Below, piece by piece: positions 1 to 13,461 of a stretch of DNA of 64,000 nucleotides. The notes under the pieces are model-generated. The model was not told the DNA's origin. It did not search any database and was given only the letters and a program-made list of their open reading frames with translations. Within the stretch, counting starts at the first letter, position 1, and every line of letters starts with the position of its first letter. The DNA is taken from contig JAKTNV010000042.1 in assembly GCA_022747635.1 (NCBI GenBank), positions 2,966,001-3,030,000 of the forward strand, written 5' to 3'. This DNA comes from Hetaerina americana (taxonomy: Eukaryota > Arthropoda > Insecta > Odonata > Calopterygidae). The position numbers and the translations under genes were made by a program.

Positions 1-3000
1 ATTTTCTTAAAATCTAAATCTGTTATTTTCAAATTCCCTTTATTATTTAAAGTTACCGCTGAGAGTTGGATGTTGATACAAACAACATCAAGGGAAATTC
101 TATTTTACATATAAAATGCTGCTTCACTTTGGCGAAAGTACACTACATAATGATTGTATTAATGTGGATTGTGAAGGATCAAACAAGTATATTATTATTG
201 AGTTAGCTGAGCATATATTTAGAAAGCATCAGGGAACTAATTTAAATGCACCACGTTCGTTTCAGTGCGCCGGGGTTAATATAACAAGAGGGCTGCAGGC
301 CGGGAAATAATTCAATTATTTTTCGACTCTGTTATTCCAAAGCGGAAGCACTGCATGTTTAGTGGATATGCAAGTGCTCTCCCATCCATTCGAGGCGTGA
401 CTTCAAGTACTTTTTGCAGCGACGGCAGAACGTGATACAATTCCTACACTCCCCGAGGCCAATTTCATACACCACCTTTGGTTGAATATATAGATTTATT
501 TGAGAGCTTAAATAGTCACCGAATAATGGAAATGCAACGGAAGTCATTCCATAAATATGAATGCATAATGGTTTCCTCCAATTGCTATGAAACATTCGCT
601 GGCCAATAAAATTCTTTCGGTAAAAAAGCTAGCTCAAATACTCCAATGGCTGGTAACAGCAGTGCACTTCATTCAACACTGACTTCTTCCAATTCATTAG
701 TCTGCTGCATTATTTACGGTCCGTGCCGTAAGAAGACATGGCTCAGTAATGTTTACCAGCAAGATAATCGATTTCTCTTCTCATGAAGGCTAATAGGAAT
801 AGCCTTCCCATAGCCCAACCCATATAATTGGTATACGAGGTCACTCAAATGCGCAGTATATTATTTTAGAATAACAGAACGGAAGGAAAATTATTTTTTA
901 CGGAAAATAATACAAAAAACACATATGATTAGTTTCAATGATTCCCAATGGTTTTAATCGGTAAAATGATTAATGATTTCTGGAAATATTGAGAAACGAT
1001 GTTTCCTCATAGAAGGTATGAAATGTCAATATAGTGACTTTATTACATTTGAAAATCTTTTTAATCTCAGTTTTTGTTGTAGTTCCAAAGCTGAGATTTA
1101 GCCCTTCAAAAAAAATAAAAATGGTGGAAATAATTTACCCAAACGAGTACACTTTATCTATAAACAGACAGGGCCAGTCTTTCGTATTTCCTCAACTTTC
1201 ATGATATATTATTTAGGATGATGAGCTTGAGATTGACTAATTTGTGTAAAGAATAGCTTATTGATCAATAGAATCATTCACATTGAAGAACTAATGTTTA
1301 GGACAAACGAGCACAAATTTTATGAAATAACGTCTACGAAATAATTTCAATAAAAAAATACAGGCGAATACTTTAGCATTTGTACGCATATTATTTGAGA
1401 AAAAATATATTTTGCGATATTTCTTATTTTATTAACTATTATTTATATCTATACTAAACGTTTGAATTGATTGCATTTGCTCAAGAACTATGCTTACCTA
1501 TCAGTGCATTTGTGCTATGTTGATCGTAAAGCATTGGTTTTAAATGAATATTCGATTTTTTGTGATACAGTATGGCAGAGACTAACCAAAATTCTTTTTG
1601 AAAATTTTCTAGAAAAGGTGCTTGCCGATGGATGGAGTTGAATATAAACTTTTTATTCAGTGGCTATATGATATCTTAAACTTTTCGGTTTGTCACAAGG
1701 AAAAACTGTTTGTGCATGGTTATGTTGATAAGAGTTTGGCTAATAGTTGAGATCCTAATTATCTAGCATATTTTTCATGTTTTCGCCTAAAATGCCTTAC
1801 ACAAGGGATTTTCGAAATCATGTTATTGCTACACACATTTACTAAAATATTTCTCATAAATTTTTCAAAAGAGTGATTTTTATGAAGGTAACGTGGCTGC
1901 AGAATTATTATTCGAATATTCTAATCACTAGATATCAAATGTTATGCGGCATGGTGCAAAATATTGTATTCAGATATACGCAATTAATATACTGGCCACC
2001 TAGTGGAGTAGTACAATTCATATGCATGATCATCTTGGGCACCATGCACGTGCCAAAAGCTATTCGTTAAGGGGCTGGAATTTTTAATGATTGCCATAAA
2101 TTTGACTAAAGGCCTTTGAGCCACTAGATTTCCCATTCTTTTTTTTAGGTTTTCTCAAGTTTTCAACTTAAATAGCAGTTCCGCATCATTTAATACTTCT
2201 TCTTATTTGACCAGTTACAAGAAATGTATGAAATTATACGTATGTAATCAATTGGTAACACATTTTGGAAACGAAGAAATTTCTATAGATATTATGGTAT
2301 GAATAAATGAAGAAAACATTTCTTTTTGATTTTTCAGATACAAACAGCATAGTAATATATTGAATTTGATTTAAGTACTCCTGACATACTTTTTTTAGAG
2401 ACACTAAAGTTTAGAGACTATAAATATTAATTAACATGGTTAAGTTGACCTCGCTAAGTCGAAAATCAACCGGGAGGAACGTAAACCTTAAATGACTCTT
2501 ATGATGTTAGCCATATATTGTGAATTACCAACCTGACTAGCTATATCGGAAATATTTTACCAGAAATAAATATACGAACGTGTCTTGCAGGGAAAATTCA
2601 GTGATGAAAATCTTTGTCTTCATTTCATACTATATTAAGTAAAGAATTTTCACTCACTAGAAATTATTATATTATTATTCTTATTAAAATGGACGACTCC
2701 CTAAGGTGGACCTTTCATAAATACCTTTCCTAAATGTGCCCTTTGACGAAGAAATACACAATATAGACAAATTACACAAATGTTGACACGAATGCTCCCT
2801 CCATTGAGTCATCACCACTAATTAGCGTTACTTCTGCATAGTCGTGCCTTCGTATTGCACTTAAACGTATCGAGAGGCTGTTTGGGATATAACTTGACGG
2901 AGTATTACATGTAAGTAGTATTTTGTTACCATCAAATTAATGACACAGCGTTTGGTAATTTCCTTGAAATCTCAGAATGTTAGTGTACTTTCCCAACTAT

Positions 3001-3800
3001 TCTAAACAATGAGCATTAATACGCCATTTTCCGGAAACAATATATTGCAGTATTTTTCCTGAAAAAGTAGAAGAGAACACTGGATGAGGATAAGGATTTT
3101 GCGGCTTAAAATTGGGACAAAGAAGACTTGTATATCGTAAGCATGGTTAATTAATGGGAATAATCGTTATAAATACTCGTTCGAAAAAATTCCCGTCCAT
3201 TTTAGTTAGTGGAAATAATGAATGTGAGTAAAATTACGACAAGAGTAATGTTTTGACAGGCAAAAGAAAGACACGAAGGACGTGTACGCCATTTAGTTTG
3301 AAAAAGCAAAATATTAGTACACTAACGAAATAATAATAGTCGTATTGCACTTAGGTAATTTAAACAGAGGATTTAAAGGATTGGAAAGAAAATGCCTTAG
3401 TGTGTAATTGGTGAACAGGTAAATTTTTATATTCAACAAGGGACTAACATCATGAATATGCATGAATATGCATTTCCAAAATTTTCAAATGCTTCATTCA
3501 TTTGGTTTTACCCTACCCATTTAGGGTGATATTTCCAGAAGTCTCTTGGCAATTACTGAGAATCTGGGTAAGCGCTAAAAGGTATTTCCATTGGCCGATA
3601 AGGACATTTTTTGCGACAGTTACCTAACTCTGAGAGACAGGAGTGTCTGTCAGCCAATAAATGACAACAGTACGAACGTTTCATACTTTCCACAATTATC
3701 GGCGAGCCGATACTGCCAACGTATTTTTGGAAATTATAGTGCATAATCGCGTTTTTCCATAGGAACACCTGGCACAAGACAATTATTTCCAGATTAACTG
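1..3800. other. AT-rich non-coding DNA, no gene recognised
   Basis: Only short ORFs occur, in all frames, and none resembles a known protein or has exon-like composition. Short direct repeats are visible (for example the doubled catgaatatg near 3452-3472), but there is no clear transposon end, RNA gene or array. Confidence 0.6.
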
Positions 3801-3809
3801 GCTCTCTCC

Positions 3810-4340
3810 CTCATCGAGTGCCTCGACTCCTGCGCTCAATTCCTGCCCATCCTCTCCCCTCCTTCTCTTACCTCCAACACTCATGTCTTCTTCCCCCGCA
3901 GCCATTTGCCGCATTTATAAGAGGTGCTGTCACTTCGTGCAGTGACTCCCTCCCCGTCCAACCACACTCCGCTTCACCCCCACCACCCATCCACCTCCCG
4001 CCGCCGTCATGCCAACCCTCCATGACCGCCGCCATCAAACTCTTAAGCCCATCCACGGTAAACTATTACCATACAGATTACCGCCTCCCTAGGCAACTCC
4101 GCAGCCAAGGCAAATGCCCATGCGAGGAGTCACATGCTCTCACTCCTACGTACCAACCCAAGCAATGCGTAAGTGTATACGCACAGCCTCCGTCCCGCCT
4201 CTCACACCCTCCATCTCACACTCCCCCATTCCTCCCAGAACTTCTTCTTCGCTGTACCCCACCCTATCCTTTCCTACCAGTTTTTATCCTAATCCAACCC
4301 CACAATCCCAGGCCATCCATTCGTCGACACGTATTTCCCA
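3810..4340. other. C-rich, strongly strand-asymmetric tract
   Basis: For about 500 bases the plus strand is mostly C, T and A with very few G, unlike the AT-rich DNA around it. The bias suppresses stop codons and produces a 182-codon plus-strand frame of Pro/Ser/Leu-rich, low-complexity residues that I do not believe is a protein. The minus strand is correspondingly G/A-rich. Such asymmetry can mark a promoter-proximal or R-loop-prone region, or a decayed simple repeat. The sequence alone does not decide. Confidence 0.55.
3868..4056 (-). other. weak candidate minus-strand exon ending at a consensus splice donor
   Basis: A 62-codon minus-strand frame starts at an ATG (4054-4056). Its stop codon TAA lies inside a strong 5' splice-site match, GGAG|GTAAGAG, with the exon boundary at 3872, so splicing would remove the stop. 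The product would be Gly-, Trp- and Met-rich with no recognisable domain. A minus-strand TATAAA also occurs near 3916-3921. A G-rich strand can give this by chance. I do not recognise the protein. Confidence 0.13.
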
Positions 4341-4344
4341 ATAT

Positions 4345-6640
4345 CATTGACCTCATTCCCTTATAATTATTTTATACTTCTTACGCATATGCCCCGTGGT
4401 GGAGCACGTTACCTTTTTGTTTTCATTTCCCTCGGTTACTGGTGGCTATGTTTATGCGCAACTCTAACGCGCACGGGAAAGAATGATCGTGTGCGTATTA
4501 TACTATATGGCAAACGTTCCCAGCATCAAACCCCCAACTCCCGCCTCCCAACTCCCCTTCCAATCTCTCCCAACATTGCCAAGTTTCAATGCGCTGGATG
4601 TGAATTTTCATGAAGCGTTCTGCAATTGAAGAGAAAATGGGAGTAGCCTACATCTTAACGTACTTCACCTTAGAGAGGCGTTCTTCTTTTACTCTAGCCG
4701 CCAATTCGAGGACGTTTCTCATGTCTATGCTGAGCGTGTAAGTGTACGTCCATTTTTCGGCTAAATGAGATTCATTCCTTTGAAGTAGAGGCAAAATGCA
4801 TTATTGCCAGTAGGAATAAAGAAAGCACAGGGATGAAGAACGTTTACACGTTCAATCGATAAGAAATAGATAAGGTGGACAAAATTTTGTAAAAGATCAT
4901 CGCTGGAAATGAACAAAAATATTAAGAAGACTGAAGCGTCCTAGAATTTCTCCACAGATTTCATGCGTCCACTATTTATCTCTACAAAGAATTTCATTAA
5001 ACGTAATGCGAAAACAAAAATAGTTGATAAAAGATTCAACGAGTTCAACGAAATGTGCGTTAGGCATCATCAAATATCATGGAAATTTTTTCTACTATGA
5101 GGATTTTCAGAATATTATTTTAATTTAATTCGAAAGTAAATACTTTTCATCTTTTAAAGTAGGATGTATTTCATTCCCAATAATTTTTAAACAGTAATAA
5201 GTAAGGTAACATGATGATGTACGTCAATGCAAAAATTTGGGCAAACTTTTTATTATATTTAGGGATAAGAAATACGCCAACTTAATTCAGGAAGTGTTGT
5301 GGGTTATCTTAAAAAATGAGCGACGGATTTTTTCAATCATTCACACTCTAAATAAGCAACTGAAATAAGAACTGAAGCAGTGTGAATTAATTATGGTGGC
5401 GTGAAGATGACACTTATGAGAAATGGCACACTCTTGAGGAGGTCTCAAGGGATTTATGTCCGTGATTCGTTCCGCGGTGTAGGCATGAAAACAGCAGTAC
5501 GGAAGTCAAATGAAAGATTTACAAATTTGAAATGAAATCTGCGGTGACTGCTCGACCACTTTTGATAAAAAGTGGAAACTATTTTCTAATGCTTAATTTC
5601 CCTAGTCTTGCGGTTATGAAAATAATCTAGTAAACCTTTATCGATAGCGTAAATTTACTCTGGTAAAAGCCGAACGAAATTCCTCAAGGTAAAACTCTAT
5701 AGAAGTTGCACATTATCTCACTAACTTATCTATACTTACGTAAAAATTGTGTTGACTGTGATATGAAAATGCCAAGTAATTGTTCATGACAAAACTGTCA
5801 ATAACTAAACAAATGTATAAATTTATTCCGCCAGTCATAAATGTTACATTTCATTGACTGCGGTTAAACAGTAGACATGTAGTCAACAAAAATAACATTA
5901 GTACTTTAAAAACATGCAGTATTTGACACTATCAAGCGCAAATGCACCTATGCATTTATGACATGACAAAATTAAATTTTCAGGCTATCTTAGGTACACT
6001 GCAGAGTTATCGCTGGTCATGAGCATGAATGATCAAGACGAGTGAAAAATAAAAAATTAATCACAATAAAATTTATTCCATGGTACGAACGAGCAAGTCT
6101 GTAAATATAAATACAGTTTTCACTAAACTGGTACATTTCCGAGAAATAAAATAGCTGTGGAGTCGCGTTCAATGCTGCAAGGAGGAATAAAATTCCGAAG
6201 AGACGAAATCATATCAGGCAGGAAAATGTGGCAATATTTACATTCCAAAGGTAATATTTCGGATAAATGCTGGATAATTTAATTCAGGCATAAACTCTCA
6301 GGCATATCTTTTGTGCGTTCATGCAGAAAACTATAAACATAATTCTGAAGTGTTGGAAAGACTTTAAAATCCTTGAAACTTATATAAAACTGCTATAAAC
6401 GCAGTTAACTAATTATATGTTCTATATAGCACAACTCGAATTTTGTCGATAATCGGCATCATTCCTTCCTGTGAAGCATTCAAAATAGTAAGCCTTTGAA
6501 ATAATACTTGACGAAGGCAGGGAACGAAGACATCGTTCCCGAGTTCAGCTTTGTTGATCAGAATGGTTAAAAATAATCATCGAGGTGAAAAGAAAACGAA
6601 GTCGTTGAAGCTTTTAAACGAAGGTTTTACGAGGAAGAAA
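4345..6640. other. AT-rich non-coding DNA, nothing recognised
   Basis: No ORF with protein-like composition, no repeat array and no transposon similarity was seen by eye in this stretch. Confidence 0.55.
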
Positions 6641-6680
6641 AGGAGGGAAAATAGCCAAGAGAGTGGGGCAGGTGAAGCAT

Positions 6681-6717
6681 CTATAAAATAGAAGCGGTGG
6701 ATTTCCGAATACAGTAG
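6681..6717 (+). promoter_or_regulatory. candidate TATA box plus initiator
   Basis: CTATAAAATA (6681-6690) is a good TATA box. About 29-30 bases downstream is ACAGTAG (6711-6717), one base off the arthropod TCAGT-type initiator. The spacing is that of a TATA-dependent RNA polymerase II promoter. It opens a GC-richer island that ends in a consensus splice donor at 6987. Motif matches of this kind also arise by chance. Confidence 0.3.
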
Positions 6718-6986
6718 ATGAGTCTGCCTACGAGACGCAGGGAATGAGAGAGATGGATAGGGAGCGAGCGTCCGGCCGCAGCTCTGACACGCCGTTCTGG
6801 CCGATTACTTCGACCAAGATGGGCTCTTTTTCTCCACGAAGCCTCCTGCGCAGAACAGCTCTTCCTCATTATTTTCTTTCCTTTGCTGCATTCTCCACAC
6901 CCCACATCTCTCTCTCTCTCTCTCTAGTCGTCAAACGGGACGCATTTCGCGGAAGATTGAAGCATATGAAGCTGTGAACCCTGAAG
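6713..6986 (+). other. candidate non-coding first exon (5' UTR)
   Basis: This GC-richer stretch runs from the candidate initiator to a very good donor, GAAG|GTAAGC (GT at 6987-6988). It holds a 77-codon frame (6744-6977) that stops nine bases before the donor, so the exon would be untranslated with an upstream ORF. Alternatively, the CT run at 6906-6925 followed by AG (6926-6927) could be a 3' splice site, giving a 59-base internal exon at 6928-6986. No downstream exon of the same gene was identified in this window. Confidence 0.25.
6906..6925. repeat. (CT)n dinucleotide run
   Basis: About ten CT units directly precede TAG. It may be a GAGA-factor type site, a polypyrimidine tract of a splice acceptor, or a plain microsatellite. 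Confidence 0.85.
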
Positions 6987-6999
6987 GTAAGCATGGGGG

Positions 7000-9900
7000 C
7001 CCTTTTATTTCGCTCTGCCACTTTCTAATTGTTCCTCTAGCGGAATATAAATAATAAATGCAAGGACATCGTGAAAATGAAAGAGAAATGTTGCGTCATG
7101 ACTGCAGGGTGTGAATTATACGGAGTGAAATAAATCTGTCGTTGCCTTTTCTGGCACCTATCGCTAAAAAATAGCTCAACCATTAAGGTTTCAAGTTCGC
7201 TAAAAACGATGGCAAGAAAAAGATTATTTTTCTTCGACAATTTCATTTAAATTGTTGCGACTCTAAAAATCATGCATTTTTGAGAAATTTTCACGAGGCG
7301 ATGGGTTTCATTTTTACCGAAATATCCGTTGGGAAGCTAGGGGTCAATGACAATTGTGTCGGAATCCTTTAGGAACGGGTGCCTACGAAAATCGATTGGC
7401 TTCTAAATGCAGTTTGTAATATTTTGAGACTCATTAATATCTACACAATCCTAAACTTTTAAATGTGCGCCTATGTTTAAATATAAGCAAAATACGTGTA
7501 ACAATAATAATATATATGCATATATGAAATATATTTATTTAAGTATATGGGTAATAACTTCAAGAATGTAATTAAAATAACAATACGTATTAATTCCATC
7601 ACCGCTCCCCAAGTTTTCATAAATACCTACTCCTTACTAGATACCAGTTCATATGCACCTGCATTTTGCATACCACCTTTAGAATGAGAATCATATAAAA
7701 TCACAAGGCACGGAAAGTGAGCAAATATTTTTTCCTCGTAATGACCGGTTACGGGGAAAAACTTAAAAGAAACAGAAATACAGGATTTCAGAAAATCGAA
7801 AACAGATTTAGCTCAAAATCGTCTTCTAGTCCGTATTACTGGTGCTCTGAAGCTGTTCCACGAGATCACGGGAAGGTTTTTGTGCCTACGGCTATTTCTG
7901 CTTGTACCATCTTTCTTTGATTTGGTGACGCATGAGTTCTGGTAATATCCCAAGACATTGACATATTTTTCTTTCTTTTATGTTACCTATATTTCTGCAA
8001 TGCTTGCATGATAACTTTAATCCTGGTGGGTAATGAAATAAATTAAATTTAGGATAAGACTGAAAAGGTATTGTTTGAAAGATTCTGAGTCGAAACCATG
8101 GTATTAGAATTAATAACAGGAATAGATTTTCTTTATACTTGGCCTTTGTAGCATGCGGACATTTTTATAAGCCTTTGTTCTTATTTCACTCTCATTTCTC
8201 ATTATTGAGTTCATTGTGATCGGGAGAAATTAATTAAAACATTTTGATTGACGTCACTGGTGTATAATTATTGTTTCGTTCATTAGTTTCGAGTCATACT
8301 TCAACATCACATTTGTGACACCATTCGTTAACTGAGATTTATAACAACGGTACGAAATCGGTTGAAAGATTGTCGTTTGATTATTAAACAGTAATCAGGA
8401 ACAGAAATTACCATCTTCCATAAACCGTGAGGTAAATTAAATAAGAAATAGGTAGGAAATTGACAGTCGAAATAAATATTTTAAAATATGGATTTAATAC
8501 TCAAGTACCACTTTCCGTTAACTATATCTAAATTTTCGCAGTCAAAATCTTGATCGCTATGCCTTTATTTCTTTAACTCATATGACTATTTACTCTTATT
8601 GTCACTCGCACATTAGAAACCTCACAATACTGATTCAAGTCTATTCTTCGTGAAGGAGAGATAAAAGGTTAACGGGACGCAATATTAGGACTTCAATTTG
8701 ATAACGAAGTGCAATGTGCACTAATCGGCTGCGGGAAAAGGCAAAATCATGGCACTTACGAAATGGAGAGATTGAGGCAGGAATTTAAATCATTGAAAAT
8801 CAAAAGGGGAGTACTCTAATTGGACAATAGAAATTGGGACATTTGAGGTAAGCAGTGACATCTATTCTTGGCCAATCAATGGAAACAATCATCTTGATGC
8901 TATTTCGTATGAGGGAAATGTCGTGGAGCCTCTAATTCAATTTTCTAAACGATAAAAACAGTCTAATGCTATGAATTAAGTCCATATTTTTTAGGCATAA
9001 GCTAGAGTATGAGGTTGGTTTCCAGGCAGGTTTCTAGGCATCATGGAATTAAAGAGGAAAATAGGACATTTAATTATTGCAGTTTATCACCACTGTTTCA
9101 AAGATTTTCAAATAATTTATTGGTTATTCAAAAGATTTGGGGTTATATGATTAAATTCCGCTGCCGTAAAATATTTACGTGTCAGAGGAGATCGCTCATC
9201 TAAGCCATTTTCCTGCCGTTAAGAAGTTGAATGTACTTTTCGGTAACTGCTGACAGCCTTACTTAGGCTGTCAGCCGTTATCACGATCTTGCGTAACTTT
9301 TCAGAAATATAAATTACGACCGTTGGCCTCTCAAAATATTCACTCTGTTAAGAGTCACCATCAAGATGAAAGTGTACTTTTATATGTCAAGCCATATTCG
9401 TCTCAAGCGTATGCACATGATGAGTTACACCTTTGAAGAATTTCAACTCGTGTTCATTCTAATACGAAAGTATTCACCCTGGACAAAAATTAGACTTTAA
9501 GTGTCCATCAAATAAATGGTGTTTCTTTAAATTTAATGCTATGTTCTTCTGGTATTCCTAATAAAGTTACTAAATTTGTGAATTAAAATAACTATTGATA
9601 AACTTTTATTTTATCCATAATCAGGGCTAAAACCTTTGGTTAAAAGAATCAGTAGCCATTTTTTAGAAAATGAAATTGAAATATTTGATTCAAAATTTGG
9701 ATATTTAAGAATTTTGTCTTTCCGAATACGCAGAGGGATAGAACATAAAAGTATTTCTGAGATTACTATACCCAGATTATTTGAGTTACTGGTTTATCCA
9801 CTAGAAACAAAGTTCATGGGTTGATAATGGAACCAATATGTGTTTGATCACAACGTTGCAGATGTATAAACGATATAAATTATATAAAAAAATATATCTG

Positions 9901-10610
9901 AAATTTATCTCATTCAAGATTTCGGAAATAAATCACGCAACTTTTTCGGCTATTAGAAACTCCAGCAATATACAAAATGTTGGCGAACCCTGAAACAGGT
10001 ATCCAACCATCAATCCCTGCTGCTCACAATGGAGACACGCCAAACCATGAACGTTAATTATAAATAAACCTAAAAGTATATGCATATTGCTAAGAGAAAT
10101 GAATGGGGTATCACAACATTAGCCATAATATTTAAAATAAATGTGTCTCATAGCAAATATCCTAGACTACAAGAATAGCAGACCATCAGGTAAAATAGTA
10201 CTTAGTAGTCCATGGACTATCGACTTGATTTTATACTGCATCCTGGAGTGCAATTGCTTGTTGGACGATAGTGGATATATTTGCATGCATGGGGGATGAA
10301 GGGATTTTTGCATGAGTGTATACGCCACTGTGAGTATAGTTTTGCAAGTGGTTTTGTTCCTTTTTACGGGTGGTGACCTTACACCCGCCGCCACACGCCC
10401 TTGCGGCTTGCGGGGTGTTAAGTAGTGTAGATGTATGGAAACTGAGTTTCATATCACACGCATAGTGATAGTATGTATATAGGATCGTACACAAAAGGAT
10501 GCAGAGGAGGATAAATTATTTATTTGGTGAACATTAAATTAAATTTTCAAAGAGTAGAGACATACGTAAATACATAGGATTAATGAGATAAATGATAGGA
10601 GAATTTATTA
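7000..10610. other. AT-rich non-coding DNA; one small hairpin
   Basis: No gene is recognised. A short perfect inverted repeat lies at 9249-9275: 11-base arms GCTGACAGCCT and its complement, with a 5-base loop. Its role is unknown. In a eukaryote it is not a terminator signal. Confidence 0.5.
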
Positions 10611-10619
10611 CTAGGATGT

Positions 10620-11270
10620 GTTTACCCTGTAGGTTTCGAGAAGGCTATTGACAGAGTATTTGAGCAAAAATAATAATTTAATGCAGAAAAGGCGCAGACT
10701 TAATATACAGGCAACTTCATCGATACCTGTACCGGTCCCAGGCCACGCAATAGACGGTATCGGATGAAGAATCAAAATACATATTGGTAGGGAGGGAGAC
10801 TGAGCTGTCCACCATGATCCGTACAGTTCAACTTACTAGATAGAGAACAAACAAGAGGGGCATGGAAAGGACTGGGCATGAGGATGATAGTTGCAGGATA
10901 TTTCATCATATCAATGAGATTTGAAAATATCAAGCTTTCTTAAGACACCGAAAGTTTGAAAAGATGGCTGAATACGTTATAGGACCAATACGATACGCAA
11001 AGGATCACACGTAATAAAACGAAGGTAATGAGTTTTCCGAAAAAATAGCAAGGATATGTTAACCATTCAAGTGAAATGGCGTAAACTAGAGAATGCTGAG
11101 TAAGTCTTTTAAACGAAATTGGGAAAATTAACGTGGGTATATGAAGGAGAATGTATCGGATGAAGAAGCCTTTAAAAAAGAGAGTTAATGGATAGGATCT
11201 TAAGTGAACATGTATAAAAACTACTGGTGACATTATTAGAATCAAGAGAACTTTCTAGTGGCTCAGAAAG
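10620..11270 (+). pseudogene. decayed RTE-like LINE, reverse-transcriptase and 3' part
   Basis: Conceptual reading with many stops and frame changes recovers reverse-transcriptase landmarks in the right order. FEKAIDRV (motif A, compare FEKAFDRV of the intact copy) is near 10636-10660. A residue run NKTKVMSF (compare NKTKVMRF) is near 11010-11035. A block matching RRRIALGKEAF..RRELM, seen here as RRMYRMKK..KKRVNG, is near 11145-11190. No endonuclease part is visible, as expected for a 5'-truncated LINE. It is too mutated to be active and is clearly older than the 34-kb copy. Confidence 0.55.
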
Positions 11271-11279
11271 TTAGTCGTT

Positions 11280-12950
11280 GAGGTAAGAGAATAAGCTTAG
11301 CTTGTGGACTTGTAAAATTATTAAGTCAGTCACTGATGGATATCTTTAACCAGGGGTTATTTATTATGCATGGTGGGCTTAACTAAATAATTATTAAATC
11401 AAATGCTGACATACTTCTAACATTGTTTTATATCCGTCTACATATCTCAATACAAAATTCTTCATTTTTTCGACCAGATCAAATCATCATAGTCATATTA
11501 TTTATTTCAAATAATTATTAACTTTTATACTGAATTATTTATAGCCAAACGCCATCTTATAATCAGTATATTTTACGATGTAAAATCACTCGGACACGGT
11601 AGGGATTTATTGGGTGGATATTTTACCATATTTCATGTTACAACACATCTAAGGACACATTTAATTTTTCAGGTTTACCATTTAGCTGTTGCTAGAAGAG
11701 CTGGAAAGCCAACTTCAAACTCACATTTTTCATTCAAATAGCCCGCATCAGCAAATGATGACACCTTATCAAACTACGTTTCCAGTGAAATATAACTTTC
11801 CAAATCAAGCTTCACTTAATTTTCCAAGTGTGTCAATGGTATCCACTAAAATTCATAACTCAGCGGAAATTTAGTAGAAAAGTTGATGAGAAAAAGTTTA
11901 CATGAGTTTGCCGAGAAGAATAAGCCACGAGAGACTCTCAGTAAAGCTACGAAATCTATTTGAAGTTCATATGTCTATGTTTAAACTTCAAATTCCGATA
12001 AAATATCTAATAGTCTAAATTTCTGATATGAGTATTAGTAGAGCTGGTATTGTTTGATTTGAAATAGAAATTCACGTTCAAATTTAAGAATATATGTTTT
12101 GTACCCGAAAAGGAACTGTGAGGCTGATGATCAGGAATAAGAACAGTGTCTGAAAGGGTTTTATTTTTCCCTTGCCTCAAAGTTTGCAACAAGTGCAGAG
12201 CAAAAACTTCCTCCCGATCTAAAGAATGATATGAGGTAGTGATTTTGAACCTTGGGACGGCGTGAAGAGAACATATTCTGCCCCTCGAGTATTGCCTCAG
12301 GGCAAGGAAACGCCGCCGCGACGTTCAAAGAGAAATGAGCATCGGCTCGCGCCCAGCATTGATGGAAGGGGCCGACAACAGGGAAAGATACGGCCAGATA
12401 GTAATGGCCCAGTTTGTCGAGGGATAAGAATTTGAATGAAATATTGGGCAATGGCCGGCAGTGCGCCGCCCATGCTTGGATGAAAAAGGAGAATACTTTC
12501 GCAAGGAACCCAAGGTTCGATCGCTAATGATCAATAGTAACGATCGCATTATGAATGAGCTAGAAGAACGGTCGTGGCAACCTCATGATTCAAAACACCG
12601 TCCCCTGATCAAGAAGAACGATGGTGCGGTATGTTATAGAAATGACAGCCCGGATGTTTTTCCCTGTCCTTATATAGCACTAGTAAGCGATCCTTTGTTC
12701 AGCAGAAAAGGGATTGCGATTCATGCACCTTTCAATTTCTGAAGTAGGCACGCTGGAACATCTACTGCTTGGGTGCAAACCATATTTGGTCAAGGAAATT
12801 ATTTAGTGTATGAAAAAGCTGCAGCTTCAATTCAGGGTTAGCGGAAGAAATGAATCTTAAAATCACTGTTTCAATTATCCATCGGAGAATTTTGCTATTG
12901 AATGATGACTTTTGATTAGGATACCACATTTTTATGTAAATTACATTGAC
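11280..12950. other. non-coding DNA with a small GC-richer patch
   Basis: The patch at about 12290-12490 is GC-richer than its surroundings and opens overlapping frames on both strands (for example 96 codons, minus, 12161-12451). None resembles a known protein. The rest is AT-rich with nothing recognisable. Confidence 0.45.
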
Positions 12951-12959
12951 AGAATATAT

Positions 12960-13154
12960 TACACGAAAATAAATGATATCTACACACACATATGTTTTAA
13001 TGTATGTATAAAAATATTATATACAAAAATGTATATTTATATGTTAATGTATGTATGTATATATACATATACATATGCATATATATATATATGTACATAT
13101 GTATATATATTTATTATTGTATGTGTATGTATTTTTATGGATATGTATATATAT

Positions 13155-13188
<34 letters not shown>

Positions 13189-13191
13189 TGC
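12960..13191. repeat. compound TA/TG microsatellite
   Basis: Irregular TATG, TACA and TA repeats end in a pure (TA)n run against which the SINE at 13192 is inserted. The Tyr/Ile/Met/Cys-rich frames here are repeat artefacts. Confidence 0.9.
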
Positions 13192-13461
13192 GTGGGTCGC
13201 GGTAGTCCAGGGGGTAGAGCGTTGGACTACTGACCAGAGGGTCCCGGGTTCGGCACTCTGGGCACCTTCAGCTCCACCCAAGCTATGTGATTTTTCGGGT
13301 ACCAGGTGTTCCTGGGAAACCATAAACGTCACAGGGAAAGGAACTGCCCCCCCTACCCTGATGTGTGAATTTCACACGCCGTCGTGCTTAGTACTGGGTG
13401 AACTCTAACCATCACCTACTAAACCGACCTTCGGGTTGATTACTGTGTTAATGGTTTTTTT
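13192..13461 (+). mobile_element. tRNA-derived SINE with target-site duplication
   Basis: This 270-bp insertion lies between two copies of TATATATATTGC (13180-13191 and 13462-13473), an exact 12-bp target-site duplication. Its 5' part is tRNA-like: an A-box-like segment GGTAGTCCAGGGGGTAGAG is followed about 35 bases later by a B-box-like GGGTTCGGCACTC, which would form an internal RNA polymerase III promoter. The body is not related to tRNA, and the element ends in eight T. SINEs of this kind encode no protein and depend on a LINE for mobility; the partner LINE is unknown. Near-intact duplications suggest a fairly recent insertion. Confidence 0.75.

Noticed and set aside
3818..4366. 182-codon plus-strand ORF
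   Set aside because: Low-complexity Pro/Ser/Leu product that follows directly from the C-rich, G-poor strand; no domain, and competing open frames in the same tract.
9249..9275. Stem-loop considered as a terminator
   Set aside because: The DNA is eukaryotic, and no gene end or T-run lies next to it.
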